From: Pradoshia eiseniae
GTDB lineage: Bacteria > Bacillota > Bacilli > Bacillales > Pradoshiaceae
Direction: 5' to 3'
Assembly: GCF_002946355.1 (NCBI RefSeq)
Contig: NZ_PKOZ01000010.1
Span: 1-64,000 of the forward strand
DNA length: 64,000 bases
Each line of letters begins with the position of its first letter. Position 1 is the first letter of the stretch. The notes under the pieces are model-generated. The model worked only from the letters and a program-made list of their open reading frames with translations, did not search any database and was not told the DNA's origin. This document shows, piece after piece, positions 1-8,364 of the stretch. The translations under genes and the position numbers were made by a program.

Positions 1-74
1 GGAGCGGAAGACGGGATTCGAACCCGCGACCCCCACCTTGGCAAGGTGGTGTTCTACCACTGAACTACTTCCGC
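1..74 (-). tRNA. tRNA-Gly (anticodon GCC)
   Basis: The reverse complement folds as a full cloverleaf: acceptor GCGGAAG pairs with CTTCCGC, the T arm carries GGTTCGAATCC, and the anticodon stem CCACC/GGTGG encloses the loop TTGCCAA with anticodon GCC. The discriminator T and CC of an encoded CCA are visible and the last A is off the window edge. It lies 6 bp from the next tRNA, so the pair is probably the end of a tRNA cluster. Confidence 0.97.
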
Positions 75-80
75 ATATAA

Positions 81-165
81 GTGCGGGTGAAGGGAGTCGA
101 ACCCCCACGCCGTAAGGCGCCAGATCCTAAGTCTGGTGCGTCTGCCAATTCCGCCACACCCGCAC
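81..165 (-). tRNA. tRNA-Leu (anticodon UAG)
   Basis: The reverse complement starts GTGCGGGTG and ends CACCCGCAC, giving a perfect acceptor stem. The anticodon stem CCAGA/TCTGG encloses CTTAGGA (anticodon TAG). A variable arm (GCGCCTTACGGCGT) of class II size confirms leucine. No CCA is encoded. Confidence 0.97.
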
Positions 166-174
166 GTTTTATAG

Positions 175-212
175 TTGGTGAGCCATGAAAAACTCGAACC
201 TGCAGCCTTTGC
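175..212 (-). pseudogene. 3' fragment of a decayed tRNA (tRNA-Lys-like)
   Basis: On the minus strand this reads as the T arm, acceptor 3' strand and encoded CCA of a tRNA (plus-strand TGGTGAGCCATGAA then CTCGAACCT). From memory it resembles the Bacillus tRNA-Lys 3' end. The anticodon arm and 5' half are missing and the sequence becomes unrelated after about position 212. It could be a decayed gene or an attachment-site remnant. Confidence 0.6.
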
Positions 213-531
213 GCTTCTCTCTTTCAAGCTCTCTCGTTGACTGCTTTTTTATTTTAATCTGGATTCAACTATATTGCAATATGGAATTTATGGAAATAAT
301 ATTTTGTTTTTCATCCTATATTAAATCTCCGTCAAAACCGAGGAGTACAGGTTCCTCCTAGAAGGTTGGAATCTATTTTTTAAGCTATATAAACAACCCT
401 GGCCCCTTCATACCCCTATTATTTTCATCTCAGGAAAACAATGCTTTAGAAAGACATAACTATTAACGAATCTATAAGGAATTTAGACTATCAGGTAACC
501 TCCTCTTATTTACTATAAAACGAATGACAAG
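213..531. other. Non-coding stretch after the tRNAs
   Basis: AT-rich sequence with no open frame carrying a ribosome binding site. It separates the tRNA fragment from the first protein gene. No convincing terminator or promoter was recognised. Confidence 0.4.
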
Positions 532-1341
532 TTAATGACTTATCCAGTCATATAATTTTGAATTCGAATCCAATGTATAGCGATTGTTTTTACCCTGTCC
601 GAGTTCATTCATGACCTTTTGATAGTCATCAAAGTCATCTGAATGTTTATAATCAGAATTAGCGGTGATGATTTTTAACGATTGATAAGCATAGCCCTTC
701 ATATTATGTATAGGCACATTTCGATAACGATCACTTTCAATCGTATCTGTCGCAAATTTTTCAATCAATGTGATCCATTGTTTTTTGGAGTATCTCCCAA
801 TCGAGAATTCGCGATAAAACTGCTGACAGGCATTGATTAATAAGGCCTTGAATCTAGCAGGTGATATAGCTTCCTTGAAATTACAATTGAAATCAGTTAA
901 AGGTTTATTAAAGATATTATTTATCGTTTTGTTATGCTGCTCTACCGGCTGCTCAACAGGAGTGTCAGAAGGATGCTCATTCAATTGTTCACCTTCTTGC
1001 GATACATTAACGATATAGATATTGGCTGATTGCTGATTATTTTTCCTTTTAGCATGATGAATAGACAAGACCTCTATTTTGGACAAGAGTCCAAAGAATC
1101 TTCTCACTGATGATAAGCTAACCTCCATCCTAAACCGTTCCTCAAACATTCTTAAGAAGTTTTGATGCGTAATCGAAAATACTCCTTCCGCATTGAGGGC
1201 AAGATCGGAAACAAGATACGTCATTCTTATTTGCAAGTCTGTCAGTTCCCACCTTTCCTTAACAACTTGTAAAAATTTCTCTTTGTAATATGGACCTTTA
1301 CTGTACTTAACCAACTCTTCTGGTCTGCCGTTAACTAACAT
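532..1341 (-). CDS. Winged-helix DNA-binding protein of a decayed mobile element
   Basis: The start is ATG at 1341, preceded by AAGGAGG at ideal spacing; the open frame continues upstream but has no signal there. The 269-residue product has a predicted winged-helix-type N-terminal half (ERWELTDLQIRMTYLVSDL then SLSSVRRFFGLLSKIEVL). A polar linker rich in Glu/Gln/Asn follows, then a helical C-terminal domain (ISPARFKALLINACQQFY to MKGYAYQSLKII). This layout occurs in replication or regulatory proteins of Gram-positive plasmids and integrative elements, but I do not recognise the exact family. It lies left of the first att-like site and the recombinase stub, so it is probably a relic of an older, third element. 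Neighbouring DNA holds only fragments, so its expression is uncertain. Confidence 0.7.
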   Translation of the reverse strand: MLVNGRPEELVKYSKGPYYKEKFLQVVKERWELTDLQIRMTYLVSDLALNAEGVFSITHQNFLRMFEERFRMEVSLSSVRRFFGLLSKIEVLSIHHAKRKNNQQSANIYIVNVSQEGEQLNEHPSDTPVEQPVEQHNKTINNIFNKPLTDFNCNFKEAISPARFKALLINACQQFYREFSIGRYSKKQWITLIEKFATDTIESDRYRNVPIHNMKGYAYQSLKIITANSDYKHSDDFDDYQKVMNELGQGKNNRYTLDSNSKLYDWISH

Positions 1342-1456
1342 AGTAAACTTCCTCCTTGTCATACAAGATAATATACACCAGAAAAAATTTTGTGAATTTT
1401 CAGAACGACTTCTAGAGTTACAGCTATCTAACGAATAAGATTTCTTGCTTGCTCTT

Positions 1457-1660
1457 CTAGCTAGTTTCCCATAGAGCGAAATAAACATTAAAACCCTTAT
1501 ACGAGCCTCTAATTGTCATATACAGTTTTCCACTATCAGCGGGACCATGTGAAACTAATTTTATTGTTTGCTCCAGCCAGTTTAGCTCTCTAAGTTGCCA
1601 AAGCAGGTGGGCCGTCAGAACGTTTTTTTCCTTGTATATAAAACTCTCTAGTGACTTCAT
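1457..1660 (-). CDS. Possible small hypothetical protein (67 aa)
   Basis: A 67-codon frame on the strand of the downstream winged-helix gene. The product has a leucine/tryptophan-rich helix (AHLLWQLRELNWLEQ) and a glycine-rich basic stretch (RGSYKGFNVYFALWE). No ribosome binding site is visible before the ATG, and the frame may be the 3' remnant of a longer gene. I do not recognise it. It is kept because it reads like protein rather than like an antisense shadow. Confidence 0.3.
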   Translation of the reverse strand: MKSLESFIYKEKNVLTAHLLWQLRELNWLEQTIKLVSHGPADSGKLYMTIRGSYKGFNVYFALWETS

Positions 1661-2084
1661 AGTTTGTAAATTTTAAGATGTTTAATTAAATCCATGAAGT
1701 TGTTGAAACTTCTCCGCTATTCCGCTATTTCTGATAGACGTTATTAACAAAAGTGATTCTGTGATTAATTCACAGTACTTTCACAATAACCAAACACCGA
1801 GAACGCTTCGATAAACATTTAAAGAACGGCTAGAAGTCTTGAAATAAGAATATTTCTTGGTTGGTATAATAGGATTTCACCTCTTTTATCAGCTCACCAA
1901 CATGTAACCATGTGATATACAATATCAAGGAATTCACAAGCATTGAATAATTTTCCTAACGGGTGGTGACTGGCACTTTCTCTAATTCCTTACCTTACTA
2001 AAAATAAAACAACGATTGCTGATTAACACCTTAATCTATCTCTTGTAATAAAGATAGTGTAGAGTTATAAAAACCACGCCTTTA
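1661..2084. other. Non-coding stretch with a small palindrome
   Basis: No gene is supported here. At 1759-1775 there is a palindrome, CTGTGA TTAAT TCACAG, of the size of a repressor site, but no gene it would obviously serve. The rest is AT-rich and featureless. Confidence 0.35.
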
Positions 2085-2470
2085 TGTATGCTTTCAGATT
2101 GTATACATAAAGAAATTAAGAATGACCCAATAGGGACCGATTTTCTAAATTCCTTCTTTATTTTTTGCTTTTCTCCGATGAATAGACCGATCCTTATATA
2201 CTTTTTAGGCCATTTGTGGACTTTCCCAATTCCAATTGGCCATCTTCTTCATGTTCTTGGCAGCGAAAATAAGCGTCACCTGCATGGACAATTTTTTGTC
2301 CCCTTAGGGTTGTCCATCGCATTCAATGCTTTTCTTTTGCATCCGCAAAGACTCGGTCAATCGTTACTTTGCGTTTGGTACATATCTTTGTATTCCAGGA
2401 GAGCTCATGAATGAGATTTATTTTTGAGCAACTTGGTATTGTAGCAGAGGTCGGTTCCGAAAATCTACCT
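2085..2470 (-). pseudogene. 3' remnant of an IS1182-type transposase
   Basis: Read on the minus strand and stitched across frames, the sequence gives the typical C-terminal end of IS1182-family transposases: RKVTIDRVFADAKEKH, then MRWTTLRG in a shifted frame, then FAAKNMKKMANWNW. A stop after KEKH and at least two frameshifts rule out function. The 5' half of the transposase and both terminal repeats are missing. It sits directly against the recombinase stub at 2490, so it belongs to the decayed leftmost element. Confidence 0.65.
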
Positions 2471-2489
2471 AAAGAGGTAAGTTGAAGAA

Positions 2490-2636
2490 GCACTAATGAA
2501 ATCGCTTTAAGAAGTCCAGAAGAGATAGTGGCATGCTGACATAAATACAACCATGAACATCTAAGTACACATGACAAAAAATATAGAAGAAAAGACCTCC
2601 CGCAAGTTCAGTGAACTTACAAAAGGTCTACTCTAA
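2490..2636 (+). pseudogene. 3' stub of a tyrosine recombinase
   Basis: From about 2531 the sequence is nearly identical to the last ~105 bp of the intact integrase at 27063-28223 (HADINTTMNI ... MTKNIEEKTSRKFSELTKGLL). The similarity is weaker back to about 2490. The codon for the nucleophilic tyrosine (TAC in the intact copy) is TAA here, and everything upstream is lost. As with both full-length integrases, the 3' end lies about 100 bp from an att-like site. The stub therefore marks the right end of a former element related to element B. Confidence 0.85.
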
Positions 2637-2700
2637 AATGTCTGATTATAGATTTTCATATAAAGAAATTTTCATTTCCCATCCATAACCTTTCTAATCC

Positions 2701-2746
2701 CTATATATCAAGGGGTTTGGGGGCAGAAGTACATCATGCCGCCCAT
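2701..2746. repeat. att-like site 1 (groEL-3'-end-like)
   Basis: The 17-bp core TACATCATGCCGCCCAT at 2730-2746 is preceded by a conserved TATATATCAAGG block. The same core follows the other two integrase genes at 15207 and 28329. On the minus strand the core reads ATGGGCGGCATGATGTA, matching the C-terminal MGGMM-stop codons usual for GroEL. I infer that it is the crossover site between an old leftmost element and element A. Confidence 0.75.
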
Positions 2747-2860
2747 TTTTTGGTGCTGTAACATCTTGCACCTTAATTGCATAAAGTGCGTAATATCAAA
2801 GTTTTACCGCTATTCAACTGTAACATCTTTCACGGAAATTAACGCTTGTTACTTCACTGC

Positions 2861-2879
2861 GTGAATAAAATGTAACCAT
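2861..2879. repeat. Putative arm-type repeat, left end of element A
   Basis: GTGAATAAAATGTAACCAT matches GTGAACAAAATGTGAACAT at 15135 at 16 of 19 positions. The two copies lie just inside the two ends of element A. I infer that they are arm-type binding sites for the element A integrase. Confidence 0.45.
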
Positions 2880-3081
2880 CTTGTTTGCGGGTACCGGTAA
2901 TACATATACTCGCGTTTCAATACTGTACTTCTTGCTATACTGGTTTGACCCTCTATTTTTACACACTATTTAATATGTAGTTTTTTATCCAAACAAGCAA
3001 TATTACAAGTAATATTTTTCCTTGAAATTAATCATAATTACAGTATACTTAAATAAAATCTAAGTGAAAGGGAGTGTAAAT

Positions 3082-3330
3082 ATGTTCCGGGGAGTTTTGA
3101 GTATGGACTCATTTCTAAGAAAAATGCTACATATTATATCAGCAATTGGAACCTACTTGGTATTATTTGGTGTGATTTTCCTTATACAAAAATATACTTT
3201 AGGCATCCTTTTTTCTCTAAATAATAAAGCTTATTTGAACATCCCCCTCGACGTACTTATCTTCACTCCCTCAACTATTTTATTAATAAAACAATTTTTC
3301 GAAATTTCTTCACCCTACAGTAGTGACTAA
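3082..3330 (+). CDS. Small two-helix membrane protein (82 aa)
   Basis: The start is ATG at 3082 after the ribosome binding site AAAGGGAG; an in-frame GTG at 3064 lies upstream of it and is less likely. The product has two hydrophobic segments (about residues 15-35 and 45-65, IISAIGTYLVLFGVIFLI and IPLDVLIFTPSTILLI) joined by a short polar loop. The family is not recognised. It is the first gene inside element A and converges on the EVE-like gene. A hairpin with seven T residues follows directly. Confidence 0.6.
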   Translation: MFRGVLSMDSFLRKMLHIISAIGTYLVLFGVIFLIQKYTLGILFSLNNKAYLNIPLDVLIFTPSTILLIKQFFEISSPYSSD

Positions 3331-4337
3331 CCTTCTCGATTACTTTCTTCGAGAAGTTTTTTTATGTCTTCTGGTAGTTCAGCTTTAACTCTAGAAAAAT
3401 TTTCAATGTTTCTATTTTTGATTTGCTCGTAGTTGTCTATACCATTTTTAAATTCATCTTCAAATAATCCCTTAAAATTCGCCTCGTATTCTTCATCTGA
3501 AGATGATATCCCTTTAAACTTACTCCCTGTGAGGAATATAAGCAGCAACCCAATGCCCAAAATTAAGTGAGGAGCATTAGAAACAAATTCTGTGAAACCT
3601 GGAGATTGAACATTTAATTTTAAATCTAAATCTTCCTTTTCGAACTCTTGCTCTATACCTTTAATATCATTAACCAAGGGAATAAGGTCGATAATACTAT
3701 CCACAAATCTAATTAAATCATATGCAGGTATATCTCCCTCTTTCTTAACAGGCAAAACTAGAAATGCTTTATTATTCTTGATAAAGAAAGAGTGGAGCGT
3801 CCTATCAATAAAATGCGCATAATCATTTGCATTACTAATCGCCTGATGTGATTGCATCATCCTAAATAAATAGGGGTCTAATTCTAATCTTCTCACAGTT
3901 TTTATCCATTTTACTGTTCTTACTTTAACATATGGACAAGCCCCTTCATCTATTCTTGTATCACTTATCGATCTCATTCGAGGTTCACTCTCTATAATCC
4001 CGAATCTTATTAAAGTTGAATTCTCACTAGGTATCATTACGACATCACCTATTTTCATCTCATACAAAAAGCGATGTATTTGACCATAAATCCTACCCGG
4101 TTGTTCCTTTGGATAAGCTTCTGCTAATTCTTTAGTAATAGATTCATCCTTCTTTTTAGTTTTAAACATATCAAAATTAGTAAAGTCATCCCACCCCACA
4201 GCAATATAGTTTTCCGTAAAAAATTCTTCAAAATATGCTCCAGCATTAGTCCTAACTAACCAATAATTTCTGTTGTTATCAAGTTGAACTATAGGTAGAT
4301 TATATTTTTGAATTAATTCATCAACTTCATATTCCAT
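3327..4337 (-). CDS. EVE/PUA-like domain protein with one membrane helix
   Basis: The start is ATG at 4337 with GGAGG upstream; the product has 336 residues. Residues about 20-150 (NYWLVRTNAGAYFEEFF, YIAVGWDDFTNF, IGDVVMIPSENSTLIRFGIIE) have the order of an EVE/PUA-like fold. Such folds are found at the N terminus of some Mrr-type and McrB-type restriction proteins, where they read modified bases. A hydrophobic segment near residue 260 (APHLILGIGLLLIFLTG) would anchor it, followed by an acidic, helical tail. No nuclease motif was seen, so it is probably a sensor or adaptor, not an enzyme. It neighbours a divergent small membrane protein and the type I RM operon, which points to defence. This function is inferred only. 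Confidence 0.6.
   Translation of the reverse strand: MEYEVDELIQKYNLPIVQLDNNRNYWLVRTNAGAYFEEFFTENYIAVGWDDFTNFDMFKTKKKDESITKELAEAYPKEQPGRIYGQIHRFLYEMKIGDVVMIPSENSTLIRFGIIESEPRMRSISDTRIDEGACPYVKVRTVKWIKTVRRLELDPYLFRMMQSHQAISNANDYAHFIDRTLHSFFIKNNKAFLVLPVKKEGDIPAYDLIRFVDSIIDLIPLVNDIKGIEQEFEKEDLDLKLNVQSPGFTEFVSNAPHLILGIGLLLIFLTGSKFKGISSSDEEYEANFKGLFEDEFKNGIDNYEQIKNRNIENFSRVKAELPEDIKKLLEESNREG
3332..3363 (+). terminator. Intrinsic terminator
   Basis: The 8-bp stem CTTCTCGA/TCGAGAAG is followed by TTTTTTT. It ends the small membrane-protein transcript. The stem lies inside the last codons of the convergent EVE-like gene. Confidence 0.75.
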
Positions 4338-4417
4338 TTTATCCCTCCAATTCCTTATTTTATATTATAATTTATTTAATAATCTATCAATAATATTAGT
4401 AAGAAAGTAGGAAAATT

Positions 4418-4888
4418 ATGAGTAGAAAATTATCAAATGAAATTGTTATGTATCTAGGTATATCTATAATACTAGGAGGTATATTTCCCGATTTCAGGAA
4501 TAATCAGCAACTAATCGTTTCTATTACATTCTCTGCTGTATGTTTCTCAATATTCGATCTGATTGTATCTCTTGGAGAAAAAACATCTATTTATCAGGTT
4601 CGTAAGATAGCTTTATTTATCGGAATATTTTCTGTAGTTGTACTTCCATATTTAGATTTCTTGTCAGATTTTTTAATTGAACAAAACAACTTCTTTACAC
4701 TAATTGGATTAGCAATTGTAATATTTTTAATAGGATATAGACAAAACATAAAAGATAACGAAGATATAAATAACTTACACAGTAATTTTAATAAACAAAA
4801 AAATATAATCGAAGAACAAAATAAGTTAATAGAAGAGCAAAATAAGATATTACAAATATATAATGAAAAATCGAATAAAGAAAAATAA
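4418..4888 (+). CDS. Membrane protein with C-terminal coiled coil (156 aa)
   Basis: Divergent from the EVE-like gene, with 80 bp between them. The product has four hydrophobic segments in its first ~110 residues (for example IVMYLGISIILGGIFP, IALFIGIFSVVVLPYL, LIGLAIVIFLIGY). A strongly charged coiled coil follows (residues ~112-156: NFNKQKNIIEEQNKLIEEQNK). The ribosome binding site is weak. The family is not recognised. Its placement suggests it works with the EVE-like membrane protein. A bidirectional terminator separates it from hsdR. Confidence 0.6.
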   Translation: MSRKLSNEIVMYLGISIILGGIFPDFRNNQQLIVSITFSAVCFSIFDLIVSLGEKTSIYQVRKIALFIGIFSVVVLPYLDFLSDFLIEQNNFFTLIGLAIVIFLIGYRQNIKDNEDINNLHSNFNKQKNIIEEQNKLIEEQNKILQIYNEKSNKEK

Positions 4889-4918
4889 GCTAAAGTAGAA
4901 TATGTATTCAAACAGAAA

Positions 4919-4975
4919 TAAAAAAGCAGACCCTATAAAAATTACATTGCTGTTTTATAGTAGTCTGCTTTTTCT
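4919..4975. terminator. Bidirectional terminator between the coiled-coil gene and hsdR
   Basis: A long stem with arms AAAAAGCAGAC and GTCTGCTTTTT, plus internal TATAAAA/TTTTATA pairing, has a T-run on both strands. It serves the plus-strand membrane gene and the minus-strand RM operon. Confidence 0.8.
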
Positions 4976-5002
4976 AGTTAATTTAGTTCATATTATATAT
5001 TT

Positions 5003-8000
5003 CTAAGATATTTCTTCAGCATTACGGTTAATCATATCAATAATATCCAAAATCCCTTTTGCTTTTGGTAACTGATCTTTAAAGACCACTGTAATGCCAC
5101 CCAAAGTTGTAAAAGGATCTTGCTGGAGCGCTTGGCGTTCAAGCATTCCGTTTTTCACTACATAATCAATAATTAGCTCAACAAATTTAGTTTGTTGTAA
5201 ATTCAAGTTCTCTTCTGATAAAAACTTAGAGAATGCTTCGACTGCGGCTTGACGATCTAATCCAACAATTTTACGAACAAGCTTTGTTATTGGCGTATCT
5301 CCGAAGTCCTTTTCATACTGTTCTCTTGAACCTAGTTCCGTCCAAAGGATGTGCTCTAAATACTCTACATCTTGTTTCGTTAAGTGCTTGTTGTTGCGGA
5401 GCTTGTAAATAGCAAGTGTATCTTCGTGCTGATGCTCTTTTAGATAATGTTCAACCTTTTTTCGATAACTTTGAAGATCATTTACATTTAATATCGACTC
5501 ATTTTCTGTTACATCTATTACTTCATCTTTAAAATCTGTATAATAAATTTTTTGTTTCGATCTTTCAATGTAACGAATCAAATCACGTAATGCTTCACGT
5601 ACTTTCTCCAGGTCTGCAATCGATGCTTCTTGCCAAAACTCATTTGTTCGTACTTCATCAATAATTTCTTTTTGCGCCATTACTTGTGGTATCGTACCTA
5701 ATTTGGAAAGTGCATCAGCTGTATCAACAACACGGCGAATTGGTTTAGTTGCATTGTTAGATTGTAAACTTGCCAATTCAATCGTCAACATTAATAAGTC
5801 AAACCTTTTCGCTAATTCATCATCATCAAATGGGGTAATCAAAGGTGACACATACTCTTTTACTTCATTTGTTTTCACTATAGATAGTGCTTGCCAGTTA
5901 TCTTCATTTTGATATTTATGCACATATTGCAAATATTGACGTACTCGGAAGTTTTCTTCGTTTAAAGCACGTATATCTGCTAATATTTCTTTTAATAACT
6001 GTGCGCGGTAATTAGAATAAGGTTCTACTTGATACTGTAAATCTTGCAACTCACGAACAATATCTACTTTTGAGTTAAATAGTTTCTCTGTTAGTGTTTG
6101 TGTAATCTTCGCTTCTTCACCTTTTTCATTGGCACGGAAATACTCAAAGTTACGTAAATAATCAAAGATCAAGAAATACTCTTTATCCACTCCCGGTCCA
6201 AATAAATCTTTGCAGAGACGTGTACCACGGCCAATCATTTGCCAAAATTTCGTCTTCGAACGAACCTTTTTAAAGAATACTAGATTCACAACCTCTGGCA
6301 CGTCAATTCCTGTATCAAGCATATCAACAGAAATTGCAATCTGAGGCATTTTATTTTTATCTGAAAAGTCATCAATCCTTGTCTGATAGTGTTCTATACT
6401 GTAGTCAATTACTTCAGCAAATTCGCCACCATACTCTGGAAATTTCAAATCAAATCGTTCTTTAATAGCTTCAGCGTGATCGTGGTTTTTTGCAAAAATG
6501 ATTGTTTTCCCTAATTTGTCTCCACCTTCTACCTTAATGCCGTGCTCCATTACATCCTGCAATACAAGATCAATTGTATTTTTATTAAAAACAAATTGAT
6601 TGATTGCTGAACTATCAATATCTTTTACATTTGGCTCATCTTCAAAAACATCATCAAACTCTTCTTTTTCTTCTTCAGATAAATCATCATAATGAATTCC
6701 ATCGTCTAAAATCTTTAATGTCGTCTCCCGGGTACGATAGTCCACTAAATATTTATCTTCTACTGCCTTAGAGAACTCATATGCAAATGTTGGTACATTG
6801 TTTTCTAGATCAAAAATCGTATATGTGTTTTTATCTAACTCATCCTTAGGTGTCGCAGTTAGGCCCACTAGCATTCCATCAAAATAATTAAAAATACTCT
6901 GGTATTTTTTATAAATGGAGCGATGAGACTCATCAATAATAATTAAATCAAAATGCCCAACTGTAAATAAACGATTACCATCTTTACGTTTCACTTCATC
7001 AATTGCATTCATCATCGTTGGATAAGTTGAAAATACCATACGCGCTTCTTCGGGGTTAGATTTGTTCTCTAACAAGTTACAAAGTGATAAATTTGGTAGT
7101 AACGTGTTGAAGTTCCGGAATGCTTGTTTTACAAGTGATGTACGGTCAGCAAGAAACAATACATTCTTAATCCAGTGATGATTTGTTAACACATCGACCA
7201 AGGAAATTGCAGTACGTGTTTTTCCGCTTCCCGTAGCCATAACAAGCAAAGCTTTACGCCGATTAATACTAAAGGAATCACATACTGCTAAAATTGCTTC
7301 TTTTTGATAATATCTTCCTGAAATGTCTTCGTTAATTTCTACATTTATCAAAGGTTTCTTCAATGTTCGTCGGTCAATAATTAACTGCAGTTCATCTTGT
7401 GTATAAAAACCAGATGTACGGCGTGCTGCATAATCATCGTGCCAAATATATGTTTCGAAACCATTTGTATAGAAAATTACAGGCCGAAGTCGTTGTGCTT
7501 GTTCTATGCAATTCGCATACAGTTTTGCTTGTTGACGACCAACTTTTGCATCTCTTGAAGTACGTTTTGCTTCAACAACAGCCAAAACTTTACCATTTGT
7601 CCCTAGCAACACGTAATCAGCAGCTCCTTCTCCAGAACTATTTGGCATTCCTTTCAAAGGATATTCGACTAATACATTTTTCCCAAATTCCCAGCCAGCC
7701 AATTTTAAATCTAAATCAATATAGCGCTTACGTGTTTCAAACTCCGTAATGTCATCAACTTGAAATTGGGTTGATTTCTGTTGTATCTGACGATTTGCTG
7801 TTAGTTGATTGCGAAGTTCTTCATTTTGATTACGTAAATCCTCTAATGATTTATCTTTCTTACTTAATTCTTCATACAAATTGTGAAGTTCTTCAGGTCG
7901 TTCACGCTTATACTCTGCCGTATAAAGAAAGGATTCATTAAACTCTGACGCTGTATAATCATCCGCATAACAATAATCAATCCACGAAATAAATTGATGT

Positions 8001-8341
8001 AAATTATGCAGTGATAATACAGCCTCATCACGGGTAATCGCCACATTAGTATGTACAGCAGCATTACCCAACTTAACAATATATTTCATCATTGGCAATA
8101 ATTCTTCATCAAGAATACCTAAAAAATGATGATCGTGTATTAAACTTGATAGATTATCTTGATAAGGAATCTTAACATCATTATCAAACTGATAGACCCA
8201 TTTAACTGCTAGTTCCAGTGCACGGCGCGATAATATCGCGCACGTCGCCGGACTAATTTGAATTGCCTTCTCTGCTTCATTACAAGCTTTAGAAAAACTA
8301 TTAAATAACTTTTTATTCTGTAAAAATCCAAAGTTCGACAT
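5003..8341 (-). CDS. hsdR: Type I restriction enzyme R subunit
   Basis: Motor and nuclease subunit of a type I restriction system, 1112 residues. Domains in order: DUF4145 (about residues 1-140, SRRALELAVKWVYQ and LGNAAVHT), a coiled coil (~150-190), a PD-(D/E)XK nuclease (Asp243, Glu258-x-Lys260 in VVEAKR), then a superfamily 2 helicase with Walker A MATGSGKT (~369), DESH (~471) and VGLTATP (~492). The C-terminal EcoEI-type domain binds the methylase complex. The best start is ATG 8341 after AAAGGAG; GTG 8344 is adjacent. It is the last gene of the operon and starts 23 bp after hsdS. All catalytic motifs are present, so restriction should be active if the methylase complex forms. Confidence 0.95.
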   Translation of the reverse strand: MSNFGFLQNKKLFNSFSKACNEAEKAIQISPATCAILSRRALELAVKWVYQFDNDVKIPYQDNLSSLIHDHHFLGILDEELLPMMKYIVKLGNAAVHTNVAITRDEAVLSLHNLHQFISWIDYCYADDYTASEFNESFLYTAEYKRERPEELHNLYEELSKKDKSLEDLRNQNEELRNQLTANRQIQQKSTQFQVDDITEFETRKRYIDLDLKLAGWEFGKNVLVEYPLKGMPNSSGEGAADYVLLGTNGKVLAVVEAKRTSRDAKVGRQQAKLYANCIEQAQRLRPVIFYTNGFETYIWHDDYAARRTSGFYTQDELQLIIDRRTLKKPLINVEINEDISGRYYQKEAILAVCDSFSINRRKALLVMATGSGKTRTAISLVDVLTNHHWIKNVLFLADRTSLVKQAFRNFNTLLPNLSLCNLLENKSNPEEARMVFSTYPTMMNAIDEVKRKDGNRLFTVGHFDLIIIDESHRSIYKKYQSIFNYFDGMLVGLTATPKDELDKNTYTIFDLENNVPTFAYEFSKAVEDKYLVDYRTRETTLKILDDGIHYDDLSEEEKEEFDDVFEDEPNVKDIDSSAINQFVFNKNTIDLVLQDVMEHGIKVEGGDKLGKTIIFAKNHDHAEAIKERFDLKFPEYGGEFAEVIDYSIEHYQTRIDDFSDKNKMPQIAISVDMLDTGIDVPEVVNLVFFKKVRSKTKFWQMIGRGTRLCKDLFGPGVDKEYFLIFDYLRNFEYFRANEKGEEAKITQTLTEKLFNSKVDIVRELQDLQYQVEPYSNYRAQLLKEILADIRALNEENFRVRQYLQYVHKYQNEDNWQALSIVKTNEVKEYVSPLITPFDDDELAKRFDLLMLTIELASLQSNNATKPIRRVVDTADALSKLGTIPQVMAQKEIIDEVRTNEFWQEASIADLEKVREALRDLIRYIERSKQKIYYTDFKDEVIDVTENESILNVNDLQSYRKKVEHYLKEHQHEDTLAIYKLRNNKHLTKQDVEYLEHILWTELGSREQYEKDFGDTPITKLVRKIVGLDRQAAVEAFSKFLSEENLNLQQTKFVELIIDYVVKNGMLERQALQQDPFTTLGGITVVFKDQLPKAKGILDIIDMINRNAEEIS

Positions 8342-8364
8342 CACTTCATCTCCTTTGAGATATA

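Noticed and set aside
2088-2414. 108-aa plus-strand hydrophobic frame
   Set aside because: It is the complement of a decayed IS1182 transposase end; the hydrophobicity comes from the antisense reading.
7399-7749. 116-aa plus-strand frame
   Set aside because: Antisense shadow of hsdR with no start signal.
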